NCBI GenBank assembly: GCA_900299345.1
Contig: OMJM01000030.1
Coordinates: 1 to 49,188, forward strand
Direction of reading: 5' to 3'
Length of the DNA: 49,188 nucleotides
Source: a bacterium
Lineage (GTDB): Bacteria; Fibrobacterota; Fibrobacteria; UBA11236
Part shown: positions 26,254-36,979 of the stretch, piece by piece
How positions within the stretch are numbered: position 1 is the stretch's first letter
How the letters are laid out: every line of letters starts with the position of its first letter
Notes under the pieces: generated by a model
Databases searched by the model: none
Seen by the model: only the letters and a program-made list of their open reading frames with translations
Told to the model about the DNA's origin: nothing
Program-made: the position numbers and the translations under genes

Positions 26254-27304
26254 GTGGGCATCGGTTTCTCCACCGTGGCTCTCCACGCCGTCCGAAGTAA
26301 ATGGAGCCACTGCGCGCGTTCTTTTCACCCGCACCGTACGTCGTCGCAACTTCAAAGGCTTTCCGTTCTGGGTTTCCTGTCCGCCGGAAACCTGTTCCAC
26401 GGTCGCACAGCATGCGCGTGAATACGCGGGCACGGTGGGCTTTTCCAGACCTGTGGTTCTACCTGATTACGGTTCTGAGTCGATCGGATTTTTCCGTGAG
26501 AAGCAGTGGTTGCCCGAACGGCCTGTGACGTTTCCCGGCAAACGCGACTTCAAATTGTTGTTCCTCGGCTCCGATCCGGCGCAACATGTCTTGGTTGGAG
26601 AAGTGGAGCATTGGACCCAGATTCACGTGCGTCCCGGTTTGCCAGAGAGTGTGGATATTCCCGCGACGCCGGGGTTGATGGATCGACACGGTCCGTTTTC
26701 ACATTCTCCCGGGTATGAATTTCTCACCTCCAATCCATCGTTCGCGGGAAGCGGCTTGCAGGTGGAATGCGCCATCCACATCCCTGCATTGACTGCTTTG
26801 CGCCGTTTGCAACCCACCCAGCAGGCCCTGAATGCGATGGGTGTGGAACTGCATCCTTTGACTGTCCGGGTTCCCGGGGCGGCCGAAGCCGGATTTTTCC
26901 GGGTCCTTTCACGCGGTGGCATGAAATTTCCTGAGGATGTTCTCTATGAGGAGTTCGCCAGAAAGATTCAATCCCTGCTGGCGACTGAAATAGAGGCATT
27001 TGACCAATGGCGAAAACAGGAACAAAAAAGGCTCGAGGATCGCATCTTCCGCTCGTTGCGCCTGCTGCAAGAGGCTCGTACGCTGGATTATACCGAGTAT
27101 CTGACGTTCGACTCCTTTACTCGCACAGGCATTTATTCCGGGCATTTTACTTCTTCCTTGCTGCCCAAGCTGGAAGAATTGCGAGTTCGATCCCAGCCGT
27201 TTCATATCGCCGTAACGCAAGGCCGACCGGTTTCTCCGGAAACCGACGTTTTTCGCGCGGAACTCGCGCGATCTCTTTTGCAATCAGCGGGTTCCGGGGG
27301 CTGA
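26240..27304 (+). CDS. mcsB: McsB-family protein, probable pseudo-arginine-kinase
   Basis: This 354-residue protein is collinear with McsB and has its usual length. The segment GYEFLTSNPSFAGSGLQVEC (158-177) aligns without gaps to the family's GYLTSCPTNVGTGLRAS region, and RLEDRIFRSLRLLQEARTL (264-282) matches the C-terminal domain. Catalytic positions differ: the NEEDH motif reads GEVEH (120-124), the TSCP cysteine is N165, the following Arg is Gln, and the second Arg of S-x-R-x-R is Leu28. The RDxxRA phospho-arginine-sensing motif reads TDVFRA (335-340), keeping D, R and A. It probably lacks kinase activity but may still bind McsA or ClpC. GGGAGGAG precedes the ATG. Confidence 0.85.
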   Translation: MVPAEWASVSPPWLSTPSEVNGATARVLFTRTVRRRNFKGFPFWVSCPPETCSTVAQHAREYAGTVGFSRPVVLPDYGSESIGFFREKQWLPERPVTFPGKRDFKLLFLGSDPAQHVLVGEVEHWTQIHVRPGLPESVDIPATPGLMDRHGPFSHSPGYEFLTSNPSFAGSGLQVECAIHIPALTALRRLQPTQQALNAMGVELHPLTVRVPGAAEAGFFRVLSRGGMKFPEDVLYEEFARKIQSLLATEIEAFDQWRKQEQKRLEDRIFRSLRLLQEARTLDYTEYLTFDSFTRTGIYSGHFTSSLLPKLEELRVRSQPFHIAVTQGRPVSPETDVFRAELARSLLQSAGSGG

Positions 27305-27362
27305 ATCCGGACATTAAAAAACCGCTTCAATCCGCAGCAGTGACGCGTTTTGGAACGCCGGT

Positions 27363-27380
27363 CACACAAGATTTTGTGTG
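27363..27380. promoter_or_regulatory. Inverted repeat upstream of clpC, candidate operator
   Basis: CACACAA-gatt-TTGTGTG is a perfect 7-base inverted repeat in the 157-base gap before clpC. It is followed by an A/T-rich ATTATCGTAATTTTGAAAT and no T-run. It does not look like a CtsR heptad repeat. It could be the binding site of a stress regulator or the leader of a separate clpC promoter. Confidence 0.4.
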
Positions 27381-27461
27381 TTGCGAGGATTATCGTAATT
27401 TTGAAATCAGGAGAGAGCCTCGAAGGGATGTTTCTCATTCCTTCGTCGCGAGGAAGACCAC

Positions 27462-29942
<2,481 letters not shown>

Positions 29943-29968
29943 CCCTGGAGCACGGCGAAATTCCTCCA

Positions 29969-29994
29969 AAAAGGCGACTTTAGGGTCGCCTTTT
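29969..29994 (+). terminator. Intrinsic terminator after clpC
   Basis: Stem AAAAGGCGAC / GTCGCCTTTT with a six-base loop ends in TTTTC, 26 bases after the clpC stop and before the bamA leader. Confidence 0.88.
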
Positions 29995-30073
29995 CCTATA
30001 TTAGTCCCGCTTTATTCCGCGTCGCCGGTTCCAGCACGCTTCGTCTCCGGAGCGTTTTCAAGGATTGGATTGC

Positions 30074-32473
30074 TTGCAGAGCCTCCGGATTTTTTTACGC
30101 CTCTGTTTCCTCTTGGGACTGGGCCTCTTCGCGGCCCCGGCCAATGCGCAAGGCTTTCTTCAGAGTCCCTCCAAGGAAGTCAAGATCGCGGACATCAAGA
30201 TCGAGGGTAACCGCACTGTCGACAAGTCCTTGATCCTCAAAACTCTCCTGCTGGAAAAAGGGGAGAGCTACATCCCCCCGGTGTTGCGAAACAAGATTCA
30301 GGGTTCGGTCACGGCCTTGAACAAGCTCAACCTGTTCTCTGACATCCGGGTGGAAAAAGACGAGTCCGATTCGCTCGAGGGTATCGTCCTGTACTTCGTC
30401 GTTGCCGAGCTTCCGACCTTGGCCAAGGTGGAATACAAGGGGCTCAAGAAACTGGACAAAGACGACTTCAAAGGCAAGGTCGATCTTTTCGATGGACAGG
30501 TTTACTCGAAGAGCGCGGTTGAAGCGGCGCGCCAGAAAATTCTCGACATCTATCATGACAAGGGGTATCTGCTGGCCGAGGTAAAAACCGAGGAGAGCGA
30601 GGAAAAAGAGACTGCGCGCAAGATCATTACCTTCAAGGTCACCGAGGGGAAAAAGGTCGCCGTGCGGTACATTACCTTCGACGGCAACGCCCACGTGGCC
30701 GACAAGAAGCTGCGTCAGCATTTCAAGATCAAGGAAGATCGCTGGTGGCGTTCCGGGGAATACAAGGAAGACGATTACCGTCTTGGCATTGACTCGCTCC
30801 TCGATTATTACCGCGAACTTGGTTATCTCGATGCTTCCGTGAAATCCGACACGGTGATGTATGCTTCGGACAAGAAGCATCTGGATATCCGCATCACCGT
30901 GCAGGAAGGGAAGCGCTATCGCTTCCTCAAGGCGCATTTCATCCACAACAACATTGTCAAGGACGAGGCGCTCAACGCCCAAATCCTCTTCGACAGCGGG
31001 GAAGTGTTCAACAAGCGCAAGTATGAGTTAATGAAGTATCAAATCACTTCGCTGTATCGCGAAGAGGGTTATCTGTTCGTGGATCTGAATGATCGCTTCG
31101 AATACCACGACACGTTGGTCGAGGTGACCTTCAACATCCGCGAGAACAACCTGGCCCATATCAATCTTGTGGATATCCGCGGCAACACCAAGACCAAGGA
31201 CAAGGTCATTCGTCGCGAAATCAAGTTGTTCCCGGGCGACACCTACCGACAGTCTTTATTGATGCGCTCGCAGCGCGACATCATGCAGCTGGCGTTCTTC
31301 GACAACGTGGAACCGGACATCGAGCGGCCTGAAGACGCCGATCCCTCGGACGTGAACCTCGTTTTCAAAATCACCGAGAAAGAGGCAGGCACAGGGACCT
31401 TCTCCGCCGGCGCTGCTTACAGCGGTCGCGATGGTTTTGTTTTCACCACGGGCGTTCAGATTCCCAACTTCATGGGCAACGGCCAGCGCGCTGACGTGAG
31501 CGCTGAATTGGGTCCCTACAAGACCGCCGGCTCGCTGGGCTTCACCGAACCGTGGTTCATGGACACACCGACTTCGGTGGGCGGCAGTGTCTCGTATACC
31601 GATCAACGGCCTCAGCCGGGGATCTTCAACAACGAGTACAAGAGCTATGGCTTCCATCTGAACTTGGGTCGTCGTCTGACCTGGCCCGATGATTACTTCA
31701 CCTTGCGCGGTGGGTACAATTTCACCCTCAATGACAACGGACAAGGGCGTAATCGTGATTACTTGATCGTGGCGTCGGGTCTTGAATCCTCGGTGTACCT
31801 GAGTCTGGTGCGTGACGACAAGAACCTGCCGTTCTTCCCCTCCGACGGGTCCAAGTACCAGCTGACCTACACCAAGGTCGGCGGCTTCATGGGCGGTGAC
31901 TTCAATTATTCGCAGTGGGATGCCAAGGTGAATTGGTGGTTCCCGACCTTCTACAAACTTGTCCTCGGTGTGGAGTCCGAGTTCGGCGTGATTCTGGGTG
32001 ACAACATCCAGAGCTATGCGTTGTACCAGATGGGCGGCCTGTTGGGCTATCAGGGCAAACTGCGCGGCTATCAGGCGGGAACTGTTGGTGGCGGTCGTGT
32101 GGGCCGCAGCTTCTTCTCGTATGTCACGGAACTGACCTATCCCGTGGTGGAAAACACGTTCTATGTGCTCGGTTTCTTTGACGCGGGCAATGTCTTCGGA
32201 AAGCTGCTGAAATACGATCCCACGTTGTCGCTGGGCTACTACAACACGATTCCCAAGGATCAGGCGCCGGATGTCTGGTCCGAAATCGATTTCTCGGATT
32301 TGCGACGTGACATCGGCTTCGGTTTCCGCGTGGTGGTTCCGATGGTGGCGCCTTTTGGCATGGGCTTCGACTTTGGCTGGCCCCTCGACGACCCCGAAGA
32401 CTATTACGGACGGCGGTACAAACGCGTGGGCCACGGTCCCGAGGTGCAGTTCACCATCGAACAGGGGTTCTGA
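30074..32473 (+). CDS. bamA: Outer-membrane protein assembly factor BamA
   Basis: This protein of about 800 residues has a signal peptide (FLRLCFLLGLGLFAAPANA), five POTRA domains (roughly 30-110, 112-200, 200-285, 286-360 and 362-445, each with the G-N-x pattern such as IEGNRTVDKSLI and VDIRGNTKTKDKVI), and an Omp85 barrel to the C-terminal ...GPEVQFTIEQGF. It inserts barrel proteins into the outer membrane. There is no ATG; TTG at 30074 lies nine bases after AAGGA, and an in-frame TTG at 30065 is the alternative. It heads the bamA-ompH-lpxD operon and ends in an aromatic residue, as Bam substrates do. Confidence 0.95.
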   Translation: MQSLRIFLRLCFLLGLGLFAAPANAQGFLQSPSKEVKIADIKIEGNRTVDKSLILKTLLLEKGESYIPPVLRNKIQGSVTALNKLNLFSDIRVEKDESDSLEGIVLYFVVAELPTLAKVEYKGLKKLDKDDFKGKVDLFDGQVYSKSAVEAARQKILDIYHDKGYLLAEVKTEESEEKETARKIITFKVTEGKKVAVRYITFDGNAHVADKKLRQHFKIKEDRWWRSGEYKEDDYRLGIDSLLDYYRELGYLDASVKSDTVMYASDKKHLDIRITVQEGKRYRFLKAHFIHNNIVKDEALNAQILFDSGEVFNKRKYELMKYQITSLYREEGYLFVDLNDRFEYHDTLVEVTFNIRENNLAHINLVDIRGNTKTKDKVIRREIKLFPGDTYRQSLLMRSQRDIMQLAFFDNVEPDIERPEDADPSDVNLVFKITEKEAGTGTFSAGAAYSGRDGFVFTTGVQIPNFMGNGQRADVSAELGPYKTAGSLGFTEPWFMDTPTSVGGSVSYTDQRPQPGIFNNEYKSYGFHLNLGRRLTWPDDYFTLRGGYNFTLNDNGQGRNRDYLIVASGLESSVYLSLVRDDKNLPFFPSDGSKYQLTYTKVGGFMGGDFNYSQWDAKVNWWFPTFYKLVLGVESEFGVILGDNIQSYALYQMGGLLGYQGKLRGYQAGTVGGGRVGRSFFSYVTELTYPVVENTFYVLGFFDAGNVFGKLLKYDPTLSLGYYNTIPKDQAPDVWSEIDFSDLRRDIGFGFRVVVPMVAPFGMGFDFGWPLDDPEDYYGRRYKRVGHGPEVQFTIEQGF

Positions 32474-32521
32474 CCCCTGTCGGTAACGGATTAACTTTTC
32501 GGCTGGTTTAAGGAGGATGTT

Positions 32522-33055
32522 ATGAAAACTGGAATGTTGTTGCTCGCGGTGGCGGCTCTTGCCTTCGGTGGCGCGGATCTCAAAATCGCGCACGTGGATT
32601 CGAAGATGATCTTCGACAAGTATGCCGAGACCAACAAGGCGCAGAAGGAATACGACAAGCAGGTGGCGAAGTGGGAACAGGATGCCGCCGCCAAGCAGAA
32701 GGAACTGATGGAAATGAAGGAGAAACTGGAAAAGCAGTCGCTCCTGCTCTCGGACGAAAAGAAGAAGGAAATGGAAGCGACCTTCCTCAAGAAGAAGAGC
32801 GAGTACGAGCAGTTTGTGCAGAAGATCTACGGCAAGGACGGTGAGCTGTTCCAGAAGAACCAGGAGATTTCGGATCCCATCATCCAGAAGATCAAGAAGA
32901 CCATCCAGGACGTGGCCAATCAGGAAGGCTATGACATGGTGTTCGATCGCGCCGCCGGTGCGGTGGTGTACTGGAAAAAGGACAACGATCTGACCCAGCG
33001 CGTGCTCGAGCTCCTGAACAAGGAGAACGCGACTCCCACGACTCCGGCCAAGTAA
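32522..33055 (+). CDS. skp: OmpH/Skp-family periplasmic chaperone
   Basis: This 177-residue protein has a signal peptide (MKTGMLLLAVAALAFGGA) followed by KIAHVDSKMIFDKYAET, the conserved first strand of Skp/OmpH. It then has a long charged coiled coil (about 45-120) and a C-terminal GYDMVFDRAAGAVVYW strand. Skp trimers hold unfolded outer-membrane proteins in the periplasm and deliver them to BamA, the gene directly upstream. AAGGAGG is positioned five bases before the ATG. The four-base gap to lpxD indicates co-transcription, the classic bamA-skp-lpxD order. Confidence 0.92.
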   Translation: MKTGMLLLAVAALAFGGADLKIAHVDSKMIFDKYAETNKAQKEYDKQVAKWEQDAAAKQKELMEMKEKLEKQSLLLSDEKKKEMEATFLKKKSEYEQFVQKIYGKDGELFQKNQEISDPIIQKIKKTIQDVANQEGYDMVFDRAAGAVVYWKKDNDLTQRVLELLNKENATPTTPAK

Positions 33056-33059
33056 TCCT

Positions 33060-34049
33060 GTGCAATTTCGTGGCGGCTTTGCTCCCTCTGAGGCGCTGGC
33101 CGCCTGTGCATCGTTGGTGAAAGCCGCGTCTGCTTCCCAAAAATTACCCGATCGCTTATTCGCATTGGACGAACCCGACAGCAGCGGACCTGAATCGCTG
33201 ACTGCTGTGGGTAAAAACACCCGTCTCGAAACCCGTAAAAATCTCCGAGCTGGATTGATTCTGGCAGAAGAGGGAGTTTCGGAACTACCGGAATCCGTCC
33301 CTGTCCTGCGCGTCACCAATGCCCGACAAGCCATTCGAGCCATCATTCTTGCATTGGCCGAACGCATCGAACGCCCGGCGCCATTTGTCAGCGGAGTAGG
33401 GAACTCCATTCATCCTTCTGCCATCGTGGAAGGGGTATTGGAAGGTGATGTGACGGTCGGAGCTGGAGCTTATGTTGGTGCCGGAAGCTTTGTCGGTCGT
33501 GGTACGCACATTGAACCCAACGCCACGATACAGGAGCATTGCCGGATTGGACGCCATTGTGTCATCCAATCGGGAGCAGTGATTGGATGCACCGGGTTCG
33601 GGTTTCTGGACGACTTGGGCGGGGCATCCGAAACCATGCCGCATCTTGCCGGCGTGGAAATTGGTGATGCGTGTTTTATCGGTGCGAATACGGTGGTCGC
33701 GGCAGGCGTGTTGCATCCGACGGAAGTCGGGAATGGCTGCAAACTCGACAGCCACGTGCAAATCGCGCACAACGTGCGGTTGGGAAAAAACTGCCTGATG
33801 GCATCCCAATCCGGCATTGCCGGTTCGACCGTGGTCGGCGATTACTTCCGCATGGGCGGCGCGGCTTCTGTGGCCGGACATTTGAGGATCGGGAACAATG
33901 TCAGCCTGGCCGCAAAATCCGGCGTGACCAAGGATATTCCAGATGGCTCGGTGGTAGCCGGATTTCCCGCGCAACCGATTCGGGAGTGGCGGAAACGGCA
34001 AGTATTTTTGAGAAACTCGGATTCTTATCCAGAAAAGGAAGTTTCATGA
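33060..34049 (+). CDS. lpxD: UDP-3-O-acylglucosamine N-acyltransferase
   Basis: This 329-residue left-handed beta-helix acyltransferase adds the N-linked hydroxy-acyl chain in lipid A synthesis. The N-terminal substrate-binding domain spans 1-110, hexapeptide repeats span about 115-300, and the catalytic histidine H237 lies in VQIAHNVRLGKNCLMAS. It starts with GTG at 33060, four bases after the ompH stop. Its stop overlaps the ATG of the next gene as ATGA. With lpxC, fabZ and lpxA in the same run it gives most of the early lipid A pathway. Confidence 0.95.
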   Translation: MQFRGGFAPSEALAACASLVKAASASQKLPDRLFALDEPDSSGPESLTAVGKNTRLETRKNLRAGLILAEEGVSELPESVPVLRVTNARQAIRAIILALAERIERPAPFVSGVGNSIHPSAIVEGVLEGDVTVGAGAYVGAGSFVGRGTHIEPNATIQEHCRIGRHCVIQSGAVIGCTGFGFLDDLGGASETMPHLAGVEIGDACFIGANTVVAAGVLHPTEVGNGCKLDSHVQIAHNVRLGKNCLMASQSGIAGSTVVGDYFRMGGAASVAGHLRIGNNVSLAAKSGVTKDIPDGSVVAGFPAQPIREWRKRQVFLRNSDSYPEKEVS

Positions 34050-34864
34050 AAACCACCGTGTTGGGACTCGGAATCATCGGCTTTGAATGGGCCAAGAACC
34101 TGCATCAAGACGGCCTGTTGCACGCGGCATGGAACCGCTCGCCCAAGCCCGATTTTCCAAAATGGAACAATGATCCGGCCAAGGCCATCGAGGGTGCGGA
34201 GTTGGTCATTCTGGTGGTGGCCGATCCTCCAGCCGTGGACGAAGTGTTGAAGCAAATTGAATCGTCCTTGAAGAAGGGACAAATCCTGGCGCAGAGCAGC
34301 ACCATCTCTGCGGAGTGGACGAAAAAATTCGCAGCGCGGGTGGAGAAAACAGCCGCAAGCTTTCTGGAGATCCCCTTCACCGGCAGCAAGCCGGCGGCGC
34401 AGGCGCGTCAGAATGTGTTCTATGCGGGTGGTGATGCTGCCTTGATGGAAAAGGCGCGGCCGGTCTTTGAAAGGTTGGGGAAACTCTTGCACCTCGGCCC
34501 GCTGGGTAGCGCCTCGTCGGTGAAGTTGGCGATGAATATGAATATTGCCATGCGTTTCGAGGCTATTCAGGAAAGCCTGGCCTTTGCGCGGGCCGAAGGT
34601 GTGTCTGACGAGGCGTTCTACGCGGCGCTCAAGATCAATACAGCGCATTGCGCTTTGGACGACATCAAGGAACCCAAGTTGCGCAACGCCGATTATAGCC
34701 CGCAATTCTCGCTCAAACACATGAACAAGGATTTGCGGCTGGCGTTGGAAAGCGCCGGGTCGCTCAAGTTGCCGCAGCTTCAACGCACCAAGGAGCAATA
34801 TGACGAGGGCATGCGCCGCGGTTTGGGTGATCAGGACTTCACGGTGTTGATGAGTCTGTTGTAA
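34046..34864 (+). CDS. Beta-hydroxyacid dehydrogenase (3-hydroxyisobutyrate dehydrogenase-like)
   Basis: This 272-residue NAD(P)-dependent reductase has the Rossmann loop VLGLGIIGFEWAKNL (GxGxxG at 7-12), a substrate-side motif LEIPFTGSKPAAQ (108-120), the catalytic lysine K160 in SSVKLAMNMN, and SPQFSLKHMNKDLRLAL near the end. The family oxidises or reduces small beta-hydroxy or aldehyde acids such as glyoxylate or succinic semialdehyde. It lies between lpxD (ATGA overlap) and lpxC (six-base gap), so it is fully inside the lipid A operon although it is not a known lipid A enzyme. AAAAGGAAG precedes the start. Confidence 0.88.
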   Translation: MKTTVLGLGIIGFEWAKNLHQDGLLHAAWNRSPKPDFPKWNNDPAKAIEGAELVILVVADPPAVDEVLKQIESSLKKGQILAQSSTISAEWTKKFAARVEKTAASFLEIPFTGSKPAAQARQNVFYAGGDAALMEKARPVFERLGKLLHLGPLGSASSVKLAMNMNIAMRFEAIQESLAFARAEGVSDEAFYAALKINTAHCALDDIKEPKLRNADYSPQFSLKHMNKDLRLALESAGSLKLPQLQRTKEQYDEGMRRGLGDQDFTVLMSLL

Positions 34865-34870
34865 GGTTTC

Positions 34871-35746
34871 ATGACAACATCGACGCACGAGGCTGTGGTT
34901 CTGCGGGGCAGGGGAGTCCACACCGGGATTTCCAGTTCCGTAGAGGTTCGACGTCGCGACGATGAGGGCGGCCTGCGATTCTTCTGGCCGGGCTCGATGG
35001 AATCTATTCTTCCTGTGGATCTGATTTCATTTCGTCGCGAAGCGCGGCGTTCCACGGTTTTGAAAAGCGCATCAGGACAAAGTATTCGCACACCGGAGCA
35101 TTTGCTGGCCGCTGCGTTGTTTTTCGCGGAGCAGCCACTGGATGTGGTCTGTGATGCTGCTGAACTCCCCGGTTTGGATGGTAGTGCTGCCCCCTTTTAC
35201 GAAGCATTTTCCGGAATTGCGGAGCCTGCGACGTGGCGCGAGTATGATTCGGAATTACGGTGGGAATATGAAGGTCCAGAAGGAAGTATTCGGACGATTC
35301 CTTTCGACTCCTTTTCCCTCGAGTATGAATGGCGAGCCGAGCGGTTTTCCTTATTCGTATCGGACATTGCCATACAGGAAATCCTTCCAGCCCGCACCTT
35401 CATCCATTACCGGAAATGGATCGCTGTCAAGCGGGATGCGGATCTGTTGGCGGGTGTGGATGCGGGTTCCGGATTATTACTGGCCGACTCGCCTGAAGAG
35501 TTTGCGTCCGCTCGTGAAAAACATCCCGAATTCGAAGGGCAATCCTTTCCTTTGCTTCATCCTGCCCGATTCCGCATGAAACAAGAAGTGGTGAAGCACA
35601 AGATTCTAGATCTGTTGGGCGATCTCGCCTTGCTGGATCTCTCGCTGCCAAAGCTGCGGTTGGAGATTCGAGATGGCGGGCATGCCTTGAATCACCTCCT
35701 GCTGGAGCAATTGCAACATGAGCGACGCGAACGCAAACTCTTCTGA
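34871..35746 (+). CDS. lpxC: UDP-3-O-acyl-N-acetylglucosamine deacetylase
   Basis: This 291-residue zinc deacetylase carries out the committed step of lipid A synthesis. Zinc and catalytic residues are visible: TPEHLLAA (E76, H77), VKHKILDLLGD (H243, D247) and GGHALNH (H271). The N-terminal GRGVHTG motif and the substrate-tunnel segment LPARTF are also present. It begins six bases after the hydroxyacid dehydrogenase stop. Its last 29 bases overlap the start of fabZ; in Bacteroidetes these two are often a single fused protein, whereas here they remain separate frames. Confidence 0.95.
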   Translation: MTTSTHEAVVLRGRGVHTGISSSVEVRRRDDEGGLRFFWPGSMESILPVDLISFRREARRSTVLKSASGQSIRTPEHLLAAALFFAEQPLDVVCDAAELPGLDGSAAPFYEAFSGIAEPATWREYDSELRWEYEGPEGSIRTIPFDSFSLEYEWRAERFSLFVSDIAIQEILPARTFIHYRKWIAVKRDADLLAGVDAGSGLLLADSPEEFASAREKHPEFEGQSFPLLHPARFRMKQEVVKHKILDLLGDLALLDLSLPKLRLEIRDGGHALNHLLLEQLQHERRERKLF

Positions 35747-36182
35747 AATCCTCTCGCTTGATTATGCGGCCATATTGAAGGCGATTCCACATCGCCCTCC
35801 GTTCCTGTTCATCGACTCCGTCCCCGAGCTGGAAAAAGGCAAACGCATCGATGCGGTCAAGAACGTGTCCTTCGGCGATGACTTTTTCATCGGGCATTTC
35901 CCAAGTGAGCCGGTGATGCCGGGCGTCATCCAGCTCGAAGCGCTCGCTCAAGCTTGCTGCATCCTCATGGCAGTGTCTTTTCCCGAGGAAGCGGCGGGCA
36001 AGCGTCCAGCGTTCGCGGGGATCGAGGAAGTCCGTTTCCGCAGGCCCGTTCGGCCGGGGGATCTGCTCCGTCTTCGCGCCGAACTGACACAGTTTCGGCG
36101 GGGATTCGCCACGTTCAACGCCCAAGCTGAAGTGAACGACGAGAAGGTTTGCGAGGCGGTCATCAAGGCCACCTTGGTTTAA
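35718..36182 (+). CDS. fabZ: 3-hydroxyacyl-ACP dehydratase FabZ
   Basis: This 154-residue hot-dog fold dehydratase of fatty-acid elongation has the motif IPHRPPFLFID, the catalytic histidine H60 in GHFPSEPVMPGV and glutamate E74 in QLEALAQ. The ATG at 35718 lies 29 bases inside lpxC; no other start keeps the N-terminal helix LDYAAILKAIPHR with enough leader. It sits between lpxC and lpxA, a frequent order, since FabZ and LpxA/LpxC compete for hydroxyacyl-ACP. Confidence 0.95.
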   Translation: MSDANANSSEILSLDYAAILKAIPHRPPFLFIDSVPELEKGKRIDAVKNVSFGDDFFIGHFPSEPVMPGVIQLEALAQACCILMAVSFPEEAAGKRPAFAGIEEVRFRRPVRPGDLLRLRAELTQFRRGFATFNAQAEVNDEKVCEAVIKATLV

Positions 36183-36199
36183 GCCTGCGGCACATTTCC

Positions 36200-36979
36200 A
36201 TGCCGCGTATTCATCCCACTGCCGTTGTCCATTCCGAAGCCAACTTGGCGGAAGGCGTGGAAGTCGGTCCTTACAGCATTATCGATTCCGGAACTCGCTT
36301 GGCTGCCGGGGTTCACATCGGCCCGTTCTGCCATTTATATCCGGGCGTGGAATTGGATGAACGTGTGGTTCTGGATGATGGTGTTGTGGTTGGTAATGCA
36401 CCACAGGATCAAAAATATTCCGGAGCATCCACCGGAGTTTTGGTCGGATCCGCCACGCGACTGCGGGAGTATGTCACCGTCAACCGGGCCACCACGCCTG
36501 ATGGCATCACCCGCATTGGGTCGAATTGCCTGATTATGGCCTATGCGCACGTGGCGCACGACTGCGACATCGGTGACGGCACTGTCATCGCCAACTCCGT
36601 GCAAATGGGTGGACATGTTCATGTGGGAGAGAACGCCATCATCTCCGGCATGACCGGTGTTCATCAATACACGCACATCGGCGCGGGCGCTTTCATCGGT
36701 GGCAATCTGCGTGTGGATCAGGACGTGCCGCCTTTTTGCAAGGCCCTGGGTGAACCGTTGCGATGGGCTGGACTCAACCTCGTGGGTTTGCGAAGACGGG
36801 GAAACGAATCCGAGACGATGAAATTTCTGGAATCGTTTTATCGCGCGGCATACCGCGACGGAGAAAAGTCCGCGCTGGAGTGGATGCGCCAGCAATCCGG
36901 ATTCGATGAGGCGAAGTCAAAGCTGGAGAAATTTTTCTCCGAGCGGAAGCGGATTTTATTGCGCCGCGGACTGTCTTAG
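36200..36979 (+). CDS. lpxA: UDP-N-acetylglucosamine O-acyltransferase
   Basis: This 259-residue left-handed beta-helix trimer enzyme carries out the first acylation of lipid A. It has IHPTAVVHSEANLAEGVEVGP at the N-terminus, YVTVNRATTPDG (91-102), the catalytic histidine H120 in MAYAHVAHDCDIGDG, and LVGLRRRG leading into the C-terminal helical domain. The ATG at 36200 is preferred because IHPTAVV follows directly. It is the last gene of the operon; its stop overlaps the stop of the convergent M28 peptidase by about four bases. Confidence 0.95.
   Translation: MPRIHPTAVVHSEANLAEGVEVGPYSIIDSGTRLAAGVHIGPFCHLYPGVELDERVVLDDGVVVGNAPQDQKYSGASTGVLVGSATRLREYVTVNRATTPDGITRIGSNCLIMAYAHVAHDCDIGDGTVIANSVQMGGHVHVGENAIISGMTGVHQYTHIGAGAFIGGNLRVDQDVPPFCKALGEPLRWAGLNLVGLRRRGNESETMKFLESFYRAAYRDGEKSALEWMRQQSGFDEAKSKLEKFFSERKRILLRRGLS

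Noticed and set aside
27305-27461. CtsR or CIRCE operator before clpC
   Set aside because: No CtsR-type heptad direct repeat or CIRCE element was found; only an unrelated inverted repeat is present.
31256-33409. A 717-codon open frame antisense to bamA, ompH and lpxD
   Set aside because: It mirrors real genes with family motifs on the plus strand, has no domain signature, and its length follows from the G+C-rich codon pattern. The same holds for long antisense frames within clpC (28392-29507).
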